Shown here one piece after another: positions 55,060-64,000 of a stretch of DNA of 64,000 nt (position 1 is its first letter; each line of letters begins with the position of its first letter). This DNA comes from Marinomonas atlantica (GTDB lineage Bacteria; Pseudomonadota; Gammaproteobacteria; Pseudomonadales; Marinomonadaceae). Both the position numbers and the translations under genes were made by a program. The stretch covers positions 431,829-495,828 of the forward strand of contig NZ_LTAW01000002.1 of the NCBI RefSeq assembly GCF_001639725.1. Reading direction: 5' to 3'. A model generated the notes under the pieces. It saw only the letters and a program-made list of their open reading frames with translations, did not search any database and had not been told where the DNA came from.

Positions 55060-56094
55060 ATGGGGTATACCCTTTCTGAAATCGCCGCCCATGTTGGCGG
55101 CGAACTGTTTGGTGATCCTGAGTACCCAATATCCTCATTGGGGTCTTTAGATTATGCTGGTGAAGAGCAATTGAGCTTTTTGTCGAACCCCAAATTTGCC
55201 AGTAAGCTGACCTTATGCAATGCCGGAGCGGTATTGTTGCGTAACCCCGCCGATGCAAGAAATGTTCGTAATGCCATTGTAGTGAATAACCCTTATCTTG
55301 CTTATTCTCAAGTAACGGTTCTTTTTAAGCATCAAGAGCAAGGTTGGTCAAGTCGTATTCACTCTACAGCCGTGATACATGAAACAGCTCAAGTCGATAG
55401 TGCTGCATCGATTGGTCCTAATGTTACTATTGGTGCTTTTTCTGTAATTGGGGCACGCTGCATTATTGGTCCCGGCTCAGTGATAGGGGAACATGTGCGT
55501 TTAGGTCACGATTCGCGTTTGGCTAGTAACGTGACGATCTATGATCAAGTAAAGATTGGAGAGCGTTGCATACTACATAGTGGCTCTATTATTGGCGCTG
55601 ATGGTTTTGGCTTTGCACCGAATGACGGTAAATGGAACAAAATACATCAACTCGGTAGCGTTCTGATTGGTAATGATGTTGAGATTGGCGCAAATACTAC
55701 CGTTGACTGCGGTGCTATCGAAAATACCGTTATAGGTAACGGCGTTAAGATTGATAACTTAGTTCAAATTGCTCACAACGTCGTAATCGGTGATAATAGC
55801 GCGATCGCGGGTTGTGTGGGCATTGCAGGCAGTTCTACTATCGGTGAAAAGTGCACAATTGCAGGAGGGGCTGGATTGGCTGGACATATTACATTAGCTG
55901 ATAATGTTCATGTCACTGCGATGAGTTTAGTGACTCGCTCAATTGATACGCCTGGATCTTACTCTTCTGGAACAGCTTTAGACTCGACGCCGAAATGGCG
56001 AAAATCGGCAGCTCGTTTACGCCGAATTGAGAATATGGCTGCCCAAATTTCAAAATTGGAAAAACAAGTTAATACGCTTTTAACAAAAGGTTAA
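55060..56094 (+). CDS. lpxD: UDP-3-O-(3-hydroxyacyl)glucosamine N-acyltransferase
   Basis: 344 residues. An N-terminal uridine-binding domain precedes a left-handed beta-helix of hexapeptide repeats (residues ~100-300). The catalytic His239 lies in [13 protein letters not shown], at the same number as in E. coli. A helical C-terminus ([14 protein letters not shown]) follows. It adds the second acyl chain in lipid A synthesis. Confidence 0.97.
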   Translation: MGYTLSEIAAHVGGELFGDPEYPISSLGSLDYAGEEQLSFLSNPKFASKLTLCNAGAVLLRNPADARNVRNAIVVNNPYLAYSQVTVLFKHQEQGWSSRIHSTAVIHETAQVDSAASIGPNVTIGAFSVIGARCIIGPGSVIGEHVRLGHDSRLASNVTIYDQVKIGERCILHSGSIIGADGFGFAPNDGKWNKIHQLGSVLIGNDVEIGANTTVDCGAIENTVIGNGVKIDNLVQIAHNVVIGDNSAIAGCVGIAGSSTIGEKCTIAGGAGLAGHITLADNVHVTAMSLVTRSIDTPGSYSSGTALDSTPKWRKSAARLRRIENMAAQISKLEKQVNTLLTKG

Positions 56095-56101
56095 TGCATA
56101 A

Positions 56102-56539
56102 ATGATGGATGTGAATGAAATTCGCCGTTACTTACCCCACCGCTACCCGTTTTTATTGGTTGATCGTGTAGTAGAGTTGACACCTGGTGAGTCAATTGTT
56201 GCGTACAAGAATGTGACGGTAAACGAACCGTTTTTTAACGGGCATTTCCCAGATCATCCAGTAATGCCAGGTGTTTTAATTATTGAGGCAATGGCGCAAG
56301 CGGCTGGTATCCTTGGCTTTAAAACTATGGATAAAACGCCTGAAGACGGTTCTATCTACTACTTCGTTGGTGCTGATAATACTCGTTTTAAGCGCCCAGT
56401 GGTGCCAGGTGATCGCCTTCAGTTAGACGCGAAAGTTTTGACAGAGCGTCGTGGTATTTGGAAATTTGAAGTCAAAGCGACAGTTGACGGTGAGCTTGTT
56501 TGTTCTTCTACCATTCTATGTGCTGATAGGAAGCTATAA
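56102..56539 (+). CDS. fabZ: 3-hydroxyacyl-[acyl-carrier-protein] dehydratase FabZ
   Basis: 145 residues. The hot-dog active site has His48 in [14 protein letters not shown] and Glu62 in LIIEAMAQ. The start may be ATG 56102 or 56105. It dehydrates 3-hydroxyacyl-ACP, competing with lpxA and lpxD for the same substrate, which explains its place among lipid A genes. The lpxA start follows the stop directly. Confidence 0.97.
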   Translation: MMDVNEIRRYLPHRYPFLLVDRVVELTPGESIVAYKNVTVNEPFFNGHFPDHPVMPGVLIIEAMAQAAGILGFKTMDKTPEDGSIYYFVGADNTRFKRPVVPGDRLQLDAKVLTERRGIWKFEVKATVDGELVCSSTILCADRKL

Positions 56540-57316
56540 GTGTTGATACATCCAACTGCGATAGTTGACCCAAAAGCTGAACTAGACAGTGATGTTGAAA
56601 TCGGCCCTTTCTGTATTGTCGGACCCGACGTACAGATTGGCGCAGGTACAGTATTGAAATCTCATGTTGTTGTGAACGGTCATACGACTATTGGTCAACA
56701 AAATGAGATTTTTCAGTTTACTTCCGTTGGTGAAGTAAATCAGGACAAAAAGTATAAAGGTGAGCCAACTCGATTGATCATTGGTGATCGTAATGTGATT
56801 CGAGAAAATGCAACAATTCATCGTGGCACAATTCAAGATCAAGGGATTACACAGATTGGTGATGGGAATTTGTTTATGGCCAGTACGCATGTTGGACATG
56901 ACTGCATTGTTGGTGACAACAATATCCTTGCTAACTATGCTGCTTTAGCGGGACACGTAAAAGTAGGTGATTCTGTTATCTTGGGTGGCTATACCGGTGT
57001 GCATCAGTTCTGCCAAGTGAATTCATACAGTATGTGTGGTATGGGTTCTATGGTAACAAAAGATGTCCCCCGTTATATGATGGTGTCAGGCGATCCTGCG
57101 AAAGCTCATGGTATGAATTTCGAAGGCATGCGTCGCCGTGGTATGTCTGCTGAAGCGATTAAGGCACTTCGCTCTGCTTATAAAATGGTGTATTTGAAAA
57201 AAATGCCATTGGAACAAGCATTGAGCCACATTGAAGCGAATGATATTTTCAATGTACGAGAAGTGGCTGACTTTGTACTCTCGATACGTCAGTCTAAACG
57301 TGGCATAGTCCGTTAA
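56540..57316 (+). CDS. lpxA: UDP-N-acetylglucosamine acyltransferase
   Basis: 258 residues with a GTG start directly after the fabZ stop. Hexapeptide beta-helix repeats run from IGPFCIVGPDVQIG (residues ~21-34) to about residue 190, with the catalytic His120 in THVGHDC. A helical C-terminal domain follows. It starts lipid A synthesis. A terminator follows. Confidence 0.97.
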   Translation: MLIHPTAIVDPKAELDSDVEIGPFCIVGPDVQIGAGTVLKSHVVVNGHTTIGQQNEIFQFTSVGEVNQDKKYKGEPTRLIIGDRNVIRENATIHRGTIQDQGITQIGDGNLFMASTHVGHDCIVGDNNILANYAALAGHVKVGDSVILGGYTGVHQFCQVNSYSMCGMGSMVTKDVPRYMMVSGDPAKAHGMNFEGMRRRGMSAEAIKALRSAYKMVYLKKMPLEQALSHIEANDIFNVREVADFVLSIRQSKRGIVR

Positions 57317-57334
57317 GCGTTTGGCTGATTGAAA

Positions 57335-57364
57335 AGAAACCCCGACTCATTCGGGGTTTTTTTA
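57335..57364 (+). terminator. Terminator between lpxA and lpxB
   Basis: AAACCCCGA (57337-57345) pairs perfectly with TCGGGGTTT (57351-57359) around CTCAT, followed by more T residues. It lies only ten bases before the lpxB start, so lpxB probably depends on readthrough. Confidence 0.88.
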
Positions 57365-57373
57365 TGAAGGTTA

Positions 57374-58519
57374 ATGATTATTATGCAAAAGCGATTTGTC
57401 ATTGTTGCAGGTGAGGCCTCTGGGGATATTCTAGGTGCTAACCTAATTAAGCATCTAAAGTTACGGTTCCCGGATGCCGTATTTGAAGGTATTGGTGGTC
57501 CGTTGATGATTGCACAAGGCTTCAATAGCTTATTCCCGATGGAGCGGCTGTCTGTCATGGGGTTGGTTGAAGTGCTGGGTCGCTTAAGAGAGTTATTAGG
57601 CATTCGTAAAGCCATCTTTAACCATTCTCGCAAAGAAGATGTATCGGCTTTTATAGGCATAGATTCGCCTGACTTTAATTTGCCACTGGCGCGCAAGCTA
57701 CGATTAAAAGGTGTTAAGACAATTCATTATGTCAGCCCTTCCGTATGGGCATGGCGTCAGAAGCGCATTTTTAAAATCAAAGAGTCTGTTGATTTAATGC
57801 TCACACTTTTTCCGTTTGAACTAGAAATTTATCAACAACACCAGATTCCTGCGGTTTGTGTTGGTCATACACTAGCGGATGAGGTACCCCTGGAGAGTAA
57901 TAAGTTAGAAGCTCGTGCTCGATTAGGATTATCGCTATCAGACAACTGGTTTGCTATCCTGCCTGGTTCTCGTGGTGGCGAAGTCAGCCGTTTAATGCCT
58001 GTGTTTGCCGAGGCAATGAAAGTCATTCAACAACAAGTCGATAGCGCTAAATTTGTAGTCCCTGCCGCGAATAATGAAAGGCGTCAGCAAATAGAGTGTA
58101 TTCTTAAAGAAGTTGGTGTTAGTGCGGTTGTGGTCGATGGCCAATCTCGCGATGTTATGGCCGCAGGAGAAGCTATTATGCTGGCTTCAGGCACCGCCGC
58201 TTTAGAAGCGATGCTGGTGAAGCGTCCCATGGTCGTAGCTTATCGCTTTACAAAACTGACTTACGCAATTATGAAGCGCATGATCAAAGTACCTTATGTG
58301 TCATTGCCAAATTTATTGGCACGTAAACAACTCGTGCCTGAGTTATTGCAAAATGAAGCAAATCCGGTGAAATTGGCGAACGCATTGGTAGGGGAGTGGA
58401 AAGACTTTGCTACAGACGAACACATGCACAAAACATTTTTAGAGTTGCACGAAATGCTGCGCAAAAATGCAGGCGATGCAGCAGCAAGAGCGATCGCAAA
58501 GGAACTTAGTAATGCTTGA
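57374..58519 (+). CDS. lpxB: Lipid-A-disaccharide synthase
   Basis: 381 residues from ATG 57374, or 378 from ATG 57383; AAGG at 57367 is close to the first and distant from the second, so the start is undecided. [13 protein letters not shown] (residues ~13-25), [11 protein letters not shown] (residues ~118-128) and LPGSRGGEV (residues ~197-205) identify a GT-B fold LpxB. It joins UDP-diacylglucosamine with lipid X. The last eight bases overlap rnhB. Confidence 0.95.
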   Translation: MIIMQKRFVIVAGEASGDILGANLIKHLKLRFPDAVFEGIGGPLMIAQGFNSLFPMERLSVMGLVEVLGRLRELLGIRKAIFNHSRKEDVSAFIGIDSPDFNLPLARKLRLKGVKTIHYVSPSVWAWRQKRIFKIKESVDLMLTLFPFELEIYQQHQIPAVCVGHTLADEVPLESNKLEARARLGLSLSDNWFAILPGSRGGEVSRLMPVFAEAMKVIQQQVDSAKFVVPAANNERRQQIECILKEVGVSAVVVDGQSRDVMAAGEAIMLASGTAALEAMLVKRPMVVAYRFTKLTYAIMKRMIKVPYVSLPNLLARKQLVPELLQNEANPVKLANALVGEWKDFATDEHMHKTFLELHEMLRKNAGDAAARAIAKELSNA

Positions 58520-59120
58520 TGTTGAGCCGTTTGAGAGTGCAATTTATCAAGGTATATTACTGGCTGGTGCTGATGAAGCGGGACGTGGTCCATTAGCCGG
58601 AGATGTGGTTGCAGCGGCTGTTATTCTTGACCCTGATAATCCTATTGTGGGTTTGAACGATTCCAAAAAATTGTCAGAGAGAAAACGCGAATCTTTATTT
58701 TCAGAAATTTGTGATAAAGCACTGTCTTTCAGTATTGCGCGTGCAAGTGTTGCTGAAATTGATGATATTAATATCCTACATGCCAGTATGTTAGCGATGA
58801 AACGTGCCATCGAAACGTTACCAGTCCAAGCTGAGCATGCTTTGATCGATGGCAATCGTATCCCGCCAGAGTTGCCCTGTCCTGCTGAGGCCGTCATAAA
58901 GGGGGATGCGCGACACGCGGCTATTGCGGCGGCGTCGATTTTGGCAAAAGTGACGCGTGATCGTGAAATTGTTGCGTTAGATAATCAGTACCCAAACTAT
59001 GGGTTTGCTAAGCATAAAGGTTATCCAACAGCGGTACACCTTGCTGCGATTAAAGAGTACGGTGTATGTGAATTGCACCGCCGTAGTTTTGGTCCGGTTA
59101 AAAGAATCTTAGAAGGTTAA
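58512..59120 (+). CDS. rnhB: Ribonuclease HII
   Basis: 202 residues from the ATG at 58512, with AAGGA eight bases upstream; a longer in-frame start overlaps lpxB further and adds non-conserved residues. Catalytic Asp21 and Glu22 lie in [12 protein letters not shown]. The LIDGN Asp and the [12 protein letters not shown] region are present. It cuts RNA in DNA-RNA hybrids at ribonucleotides. It precedes dnaE by four bases. Confidence 0.97.
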   Translation: MLDVEPFESAIYQGILLAGADEAGRGPLAGDVVAAAVILDPDNPIVGLNDSKKLSERKRESLFSEICDKALSFSIARASVAEIDDINILHASMLAMKRAIETLPVQAEHALIDGNRIPPELPCPAEAVIKGDARHAAIAAASILAKVTRDREIVALDNQYPNYGFAKHKGYPTAVHLAAIKEYGVCELHRRSFGPVKRILEG

Positions 59121-59124
59121 TTGT

Positions 59125-62100
59125 ATGTCGTCGTTTATTCATCTCAGAGTACACACCGAATTTTCCCTTGTTGATGGGCTTGTTAAAGTTAAAGGGTTGG
59201 TGAATCAAGCAGAAGCAAATGAAATGCCTGCGGTTGCTATGACGGATGAAAATAACCTTTGTGGATTTATTCGTTTTTATAGTGGTGCGATGGGGAAAGG
59301 TATAAAGCCGATCTGTGGCGCAGACATTATGCTTGAAGCGAATGATGAGATTGAGCAGCGAACGCGAATGACGCTGTTGGCCATGTCGAACAAAGGCTAT
59401 AAGAACATCATTGAGGTGATTTCAAAAGGTTATCAGCTCGGACAAGTGGACGGGCGACCAGTAATTAAGCGCGAATGGGTGGCCGAGTATAGAGAAGATG
59501 TGATTGCTTTATCCGGTGGTGTTTTTGGTGATGTAGGTTTCTTGCTTGCAAAAGGTCGAGCGGATGAAGCTGAAGTGTACTTAAAGCGTTGGATGGATAC
59601 TTTCCCTGGGCGTTATTATGCCGAAGTAGTGCGTACGCTGCGTCCAGGAGAAGAAGATTATATTCATCAGATCGTGCCATTGGCTGCTCAGTTTGAATGC
59701 CCTGTTGTGGCAACCAACGATGTACGCTTTCTAAGGCGAGAAGATTTTGAAGCGCATGAAGCACGTGTCAGTATTTGTGATGGTATAACACTTGATGATC
59801 CGCGTCGAAAACGTAAATACTCTGAAGAACAGTACTTTAAAACTGCATCAGAGATGGAAGCTCTTTTCTCGGATCTCCCAGAAGCGCTTGAAAATACCGT
59901 TGAGATTGCTAAACGTTGTAACGTTGATGTGCTGTTAGGGACTTACTTCTTACCAGATTTTCCTGTGCCAGAGGGGATGACCATGGAAGAATACTTCCGT
60001 GAGCTGTCTCATAATGGTTTAAAAGATCGCTTCGAATTACTGGTGAAAAAAGGCGGCGACCGGATTTTAGCGCGTAAGCAAGAGTACATAGATCGTCTTA
60101 ATTTTGAGCTCGATATTATTAATCAGATGGGGTTTCCTGGTTACTTCCTGATCGTAATGGACTTCATTCAATGGTCTAAAGATAACGATATTCCGGTGGG
60201 ACCTGGGCGTGGTTCTGGTGCGGGTTCTCTTGTTGCATATGTTCTTAAAATTACCGATTTGGATCCACTTGAATACGATCTGCTCTTCGAGCGATTCTTG
60301 AATCCTGAGCGTGTCTCTATGCCGGATTTTGATATCGACTTCTGTATGGATAATCGCGATCGAGTGATTGATTATGTGGCCCAGCGTTATGGTCGTAATG
60401 CCGTCTCTCAGATCATTACATTTGGTCAGATGGCGGCGAAGGCGGTAGTACGAGATGTGGCTCGTGTTCAGGGGAAATCGTACAGTTTGGGTGATAAGCT
60501 GTCCAAGCTGATTCCGTTTGAAATTGGCATGACACTGAAAAAAGCGTTGGAAGATGAACCTGCATTGGTTGAGTTTATCGAAGGTGATGAAGAAGCCGCC
60601 GAAGTCATGGAGATGGCGTTTAAACTTGAAGGTACTGTACGTAACTTTGGTAAACATGCTGGTGGTGTTGTCATTGCACCCACCAAGCTGACTGACTTTG
60701 CTCCTCTTTACTGTGAAGAAGATGGAACGGGCTTAGTAACGCAATACGATAAAAACGATGTGGAAGAAGCCGGCTTGGTGAAATTCGACTTCTTAGGCTT
60801 GAAAACACTAACCGTCGTGGATTGGGCGCTAGAAAGCATCAATGAGATCCATGAGCGTCAAGGGAAGCCGCCTTTAGACATTGCCTTAATTGATTTAGAA
60901 GATAAAGCGACCTACGATTTATTGCAGCGAGCTGAAACAACCGCGGTATTCCAGCTGGAATCTCGTGGTATGAAAGAGCTCATTAAGAAACTGTTACCCT
61001 CTCGCTTTGAAGATATCATCGCCTTGGTAGCCCTTTATCGACCGGGGCCGTTAGGTTCGGGCATGGTAGATGACTTTATTAATCGTAAGCATGGTCGTTC
61101 CGAACTTGCTTTCCCGCATCCTGATTATCAGCATCAAGACCTAAAACCTGTCCTTGAGCCTACCTACGGAATTATCTTGTACCAAGAGCAGGTAATGCAG
61201 ATTGCCCAAGTTCTGGCAAAATTCTCGCTCGGTGGTGCAGACTTACTGCGTCGAGCGATGGGTAAGAAGAAAGCGGAGGTTATGCAAGAGCAGCGCTTAA
61301 TCTTCATGGAAGGTGCGGCGAAGAATAACATCGATAAAGACCTTGCCGGCAACATCTTCGACTTAATGGAGAAATTTGCGGGCTACGGTTTTAACAAATC
61401 GCACTCGGCAGCTTATGCCTTAGTGTCATATCAAACTGCTTGGTTGAAACAACATTACCCTGCGCCGTTTATGGCGGCAGTACTGTCTGCCGATATGCAG
61501 AATACCGATAAAATCGTTATCTTCGTGGAAGAATGTCGTGCCATGAAGTTAGTGGTCGACTTACCGAATGTGAATGAGTCAGTCTATAAATTTGCGGTAA
61601 ACCGTAAAGGTGTCATCGTTTACGGACTTGGAGCGATTAAAGGTGTCGGCGAAGGGCCTATCGAGGCCATTGTTGAGGCGCGTAAAGATGGTCCCTTTGA
61701 ACATATTTTTGATTTCTGCCAGCGAGTAGGGCGACGTGTTAATCGTCGTGTCATGGAAGCATTAGTTCGATCCGGTGCATTTGATACGATTGGACCAAAT
61801 CGCGCTACTTTATTTGAAAGTATTCCGGAAGCGTTAAAGCGTGCCGATCAAAGTGCTAAAAGCCAAGATGCTGGTATGGGCGATTTGTTTGGTATTGCTG
61901 TTGAGGAATCAACCGAGAATGCGTATGACGATATTGGTGTGCAAGAAGAATGGCATGGTCGTAGACGTTTAGATGGAGAAAAGGATACGCTAGGCCTGTA
62001 TGTGACGGGGCATCCGATAGACGATTATGAAAGTGAAATACGTCGATTCGCACGTCAGCGTATAGTAGATTTGCAGCCCAAACGAGAAACGCAAGTGATT

Positions 62101-62595
62101 GCGGGGCTTATTGTGGAAATGCGGATTACCAAGAGTAAACGCGGAGGCAACATTGCGTTTATCACCCTAGATGATCGCTCAGCCCGAATTGAAGTTGCCG
62201 TATTTCCTGATACATTTGAAAGCGTTAAACAATACTTGGCCCCAGATCAAGTGGTTGTAGTGGAAGGTGAAATCAGTTTTGATGAATTTCGTGGTGGCCA
62301 AAAAGTGGCGGCGCGGAATGTGTTAGACATGGCAACAGCTCGGATACGTTATGTTGAAGCATTACGTATCGATTGGCTTGAAGAAGACGTTACCAAACAA
62401 AAAATTGAGGCGTTGGCGCACCATATTGCCCCATACCGTGGCGATGGCTGCGATGTAGTGATAGGGTTTGAAACCAGTAAGGCGGCAGGTGATGTGAAGC
62501 TTGGATCGCAGTGGAAAATTCGCCCTGATGATGAATTAATTCATGAACTTCAAAAACAATACGGTAAACAAAATGTGCAGTTAGTGTATACTTAG
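59125..62595 (+). CDS. dnaE: DNA polymerase III alpha subunit
   Basis: 1156 residues. The N-terminal PHP domain begins LRVHTEFSLVDG. The palm active site PDFDIDFC gives Asp401 and Asp403, the same numbering as E. coli. The VGPGRGSGAGSLVAY and NKSHSAAYALVSYQTAWLK segments (split here) are intact. A helix-hairpin-helix region (~830-900) and an OB fold (~985-1065) follow. It is the replicative polymerase. The C-terminal end is short and basic (QKQYGKQNVQLVYT). Confidence 0.98.
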   Translation: MSSFIHLRVHTEFSLVDGLVKVKGLVNQAEANEMPAVAMTDENNLCGFIRFYSGAMGKGIKPICGADIMLEANDEIEQRTRMTLLAMSNKGYKNIIEVISKGYQLGQVDGRPVIKREWVAEYREDVIALSGGVFGDVGFLLAKGRADEAEVYLKRWMDTFPGRYYAEVVRTLRPGEEDYIHQIVPLAAQFECPVVATNDVRFLRREDFEAHEARVSICDGITLDDPRRKRKYSEEQYFKTASEMEALFSDLPEALENTVEIAKRCNVDVLLGTYFLPDFPVPEGMTMEEYFRELSHNGLKDRFELLVKKGGDRILARKQEYIDRLNFELDIINQMGFPGYFLIVMDFIQWSKDNDIPVGPGRGSGAGSLVAYVLKITDLDPLEYDLLFERFLNPERVSMPDFDIDFCMDNRDRVIDYVAQRYGRNAVSQIITFGQMAAKAVVRDVARVQGKSYSLGDKLSKLIPFEIGMTLKKALEDEPALVEFIEGDEEAAEVMEMAFKLEGTVRNFGKHAGGVVIAPTKLTDFAPLYCEEDGTGLVTQYDKNDVEEAGLVKFDFLGLKTLTVVDWALESINEIHERQGKPPLDIALIDLEDKATYDLLQRAETTAVFQLESRGMKELIKKLLPSRFEDIIALVALYRPGPLGSGMVDDFINRKHGRSELAFPHPDYQHQDLKPVLEPTYGIILYQEQVMQIAQVLAKFSLGGADLLRRAMGKKKAEVMQEQRLIFMEGAAKNNIDKDLAGNIFDLMEKFAGYGFNKSHSAAYALVSYQTAWLKQHYPAPFMAAVLSADMQNTDKIVIFVEECRAMKLVVDLPNVNESVYKFAVNRKGVIVYGLGAIKGVGEGPIEAIVEARKDGPFEHIFDFCQRVGRRVNRRVMEALVRSGAFDTIGPNRATLFESIPEALKRADQSAKSQDAGMGDLFGIAVEESTENAYDDIGVQEEWHGRRRLDGEKDTLGLYVTGHPIDDYESEIRRFARQRIVDLQPKRETQVIAGLIVEMRITKSKRGGNIAFITLDDRSARIEVAVFPDTFESVKQYLAPDQVVVVEGEISFDEFRGGQKVAARNVLDMATARIRYVEALRIDWLEEDVTKQKIEALAHHIAPYRGDGCDVVIGFETSKAAGDVKLGSQWKIRPDDELIHELQKQYGKQNVQLVYT

Positions 62596-62707
62596 CGCCA
62601 TTTTATCATTCTTTCACTCGCGTAACGCCAATGAAGCGGCGCGATAGGATGTTCGAAGCTAGAACTTTCTGTAGAATATTAGGCAACTAAATAGCAGCGT
62701 GTAAAAA

Positions 62708-63655
62708 ATGAATCTAGATTACTTACCTTTTGAGCAGCCAATTGCTGAGCTCGAACAAAAAATTGAAGAGTTACGACTAGTTGGTAACGATAATGATCTT
62801 AACATCAGTGAAGAGATCAGCCGATTAGAAGACAAGAAGATTACTCTAACACAGAGCCTATTCAGTAATTTAGGTGCTTGGGAGGTTTCTCAACTTGCTC
62901 GTCACCCTAAGCGTCCTTACACATTAGACTACATTCAAAACGTCTTTACTGACTTTGAAGAAATGCATGGTGATCGTCATTACGCTGACGATCGTGCAAT
63001 TGTCGGTGGTATTGCTCGTCTTGAAGGTCGACCAATCATGGTGATAGGTCACCAAAAAGGTCGTGAGGTTAAAGAAAAAGTCATGCGTAACTTCGGCATG
63101 CCGCGTCCAGAGGGCTACCGTAAAGCGTTGCGCTTAATGGAAACGGCTGAGCGTTTTAATATGCCTATCGTGACTTTGATCGATACTCCTGGAGCCTACC
63201 CAGGTATTGGCGCTGAAGAGCGTGGTCAAAGTGAAGCGATTGCGTTCAACCTTGCTGTCATGTCACGATTAAAAACACCAATCATTTCGACCGTTATTGG
63301 TGAAGGTGGTTCTGGTGGGGCATTGGCTATTGGTGTGTGTGATGAGTTAATGATGCTTCAATACGGTACTTATTCTGTTATCTCTCCAGAAGGTTGTGCT
63401 TCAATTCTATGGAAGAGTGCGGAGCGTGCATCGGACGCAGCAAAAGCAATGGGCATTACTGCAGACCGTCTTCAAGAGCTGGGCTTTGTTGATACAATTC
63501 TAGAAGAGCCGCTGGGTGGGGCGCATACAGATCCTGCTTTGATGGCTGAACGTTATAAAACAAAAGTACTTGAAGTATTAGATAAGTTAGAGGCGCTTTC
63601 AACTGAAGAGTTGATCGAGCGTCGCTATCAGCGTCTAATGTCTTACGGATTATAA
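62708..63655 (+). CDS. accA: Acetyl-CoA carboxylase carboxyltransferase subunit alpha
   Basis: 315 residues. The N-terminal helical region ([16 protein letters not shown]) and the crotonase-like core with [23 protein letters not shown] (split), [19 protein letters not shown] and [11 protein letters not shown] are invariant in AccA. With AccD it transfers the carboxyl group to acetyl-CoA to make malonyl-CoA. It is separated from dnaE by 112 bases that may hold a promoter, and ends at a terminator. Confidence 0.98.
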   Translation: MNLDYLPFEQPIAELEQKIEELRLVGNDNDLNISEEISRLEDKKITLTQSLFSNLGAWEVSQLARHPKRPYTLDYIQNVFTDFEEMHGDRHYADDRAIVGGIARLEGRPIMVIGHQKGREVKEKVMRNFGMPRPEGYRKALRLMETAERFNMPIVTLIDTPGAYPGIGAEERGQSEAIAFNLAVMSRLKTPIISTVIGEGGSGGALAIGVCDELMMLQYGTYSVISPEGCASILWKSAERASDAAKAMGITADRLQELGFVDTILEEPLGGAHTDPALMAERYKTKVLEVLDKLEALSTEELIERRYQRLMSYGL

Positions 63656-63684
63656 GAAAGCTTTTTGTAAGCTCTTCTTCAGAG

Positions 63685-63715
63685 GCCCGCTGATTGTATA
63701 AGCAGCGGGCTTTTT
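63685..63715 (+). terminator. Terminator after accA
   Basis: GCCCGCTG (63685-63692) pairs perfectly with CAGCGGGC (63703-63710), followed by five T residues. Confidence 0.9.
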
Positions 63716-63844
63716 CGTTTCTAGAGCAATATTATGAGTGGTGAGGTTTTAAAAACGACGTCTGCTTAACCACATAGGTCAAAGTTGATTGATGTTTGAC
63801 CGTTTAGGTGTTTGTTTGTGTGTTTATTAATCAAATTTGGCGCT

Positions 63845-63925
63845 ATTTAAAAGAATGATGCGTTTTTATTAAATTAATTTAAAAACCGCTTGCACTGAAA
63901 ATTCAGATGCGTATTATACGCCTCC
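63845..63925 (+). promoter_or_regulatory. rRNA operon P1-type promoter with UP-like element
   Basis: TTGCAC (63890-63895) and TATTAT (63912-63917) have the 16-base spacer typical of rrn P1 promoters. The -10 is followed by ACGCC, a GC-rich discriminator like that of ppGpp-controlled rRNA promoters. An A/T-rich block at 63845-63887 is positioned as an UP element. The rRNA genes themselves would start beyond the window. Confidence 0.75.
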
Positions 63926-63939
63926 ACTGACACGGACAA

Positions 63940-63985
63940 CGCTTCACAACAACGAAGCGGTAACGAAGTCAGACGCTCTTTAAAA
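63940..63985 (+). promoter_or_regulatory. rRNA leader antitermination elements (boxB-like hairpin, boxA)
   Basis: CGCTTC (63940-63945) pairs with GAAGCG (63954-63959) to form a boxB-like hairpin. GCTCTTTAAAA (63975-63985) closely matches the boxA sequence in gammaproteobacterial rRNA leaders that recruits NusB/S10. Their order and spacing after the promoter support an rRNA operon to the right. Confidence 0.72.
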
Positions 63986-64000
63986 TAGATAATCAGATAA

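Larger units (their letters stand above)
63656..64000. other. Region after accA: terminator, hairpin and rRNA-type promoter; no gene
   Basis: 345 bases with no credible coding frame. It contains the accA terminator, an inverted repeat GGTCAAA/TTTGACC (63777-63801) without a T run, and an A/T-rich stretch upstream of an rRNA-type promoter and leader. Confidence 0.8.

Overview
The window appears to come from the chromosome of a marine gammaproteobacterium, most likely an Oceanospirillales member close to Marinomonas. This is inferred from gene order and protein character; no database was searched. Bases 1-13930 are the right-hand part of a prophage. The rest, apart from a few small unrecognised genes, is conserved housekeeping DNA.

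Prophage (1-13930). All genes read rightward. The left edge cuts an HK97-type major capsid gene. Next come a small unknown protein, a lambda FII-like head-tail joining protein, a lambda Z-like minor tail protein and a putative tail terminator. A P2-type contractile tail follows: V, a small unknown, W, J, I, an H-like fibre base, three small or low-complexity tail-tip genes, a DUF1353-like protein, sheath, tube, E with a probable -1 frameshift into E', tape measure, U, X and D. The phage is therefore a mosaic of a lambda/HK97-like head and a P2-like tail. Integrase, repressor, lysis and packaging genes must lie left of the window. A strong terminator closes the unit about 200 bases before lepA.

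Core block 1 (14135-34329). lepA-lepB-rnc-era-recO-acpS covers translation, secretion, RNA processing, recombination and acyl-carrier activation. A convergent BarA/GacS hybrid kinase follows, then a small lipoprotein. Next are cysM, rlmD, relA-mazG, ppc, and adk-tsaB-uppP-(small unknown)-rsmJ.

Mixed block (34358-44717). slyX, a membrane-anchored cold-shock-domain gene with a structured leader, tpx, panD, two unknown genes, dapE, a tiny repeat lipoprotein, an ArsC/YffB-like gene, dapD, dapC, glnD and map. dapD, dapC and dapE give three steps of the succinylase branch of diaminopimelate/lysine synthesis.

Core block 2 (45042-63655). rpsB-tsf-pyrH-frr-uppS-cdsA-dxr-rseP-bamA-skp-lpxD-fabZ-lpxA-lpxB-rnhB-dnaE-accA. 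This links ribosome and elongation-factor synthesis to isoprenoid, phospholipid, lipid A and outer-membrane assembly, replication and fatty acid synthesis. The last 110 bases hold an rRNA-type promoter and antitermination leader, so an rRNA operon probably starts just beyond the right edge.

Items most worth a second look: the GGGTTTT frameshift in the tail assembly gene, strong GATC enrichment in the tail genes, the glycine-rich tail-tip cassette, a thi-box-like hairpin in the rpsB leader, and the membrane-tethered cold-shock protein.
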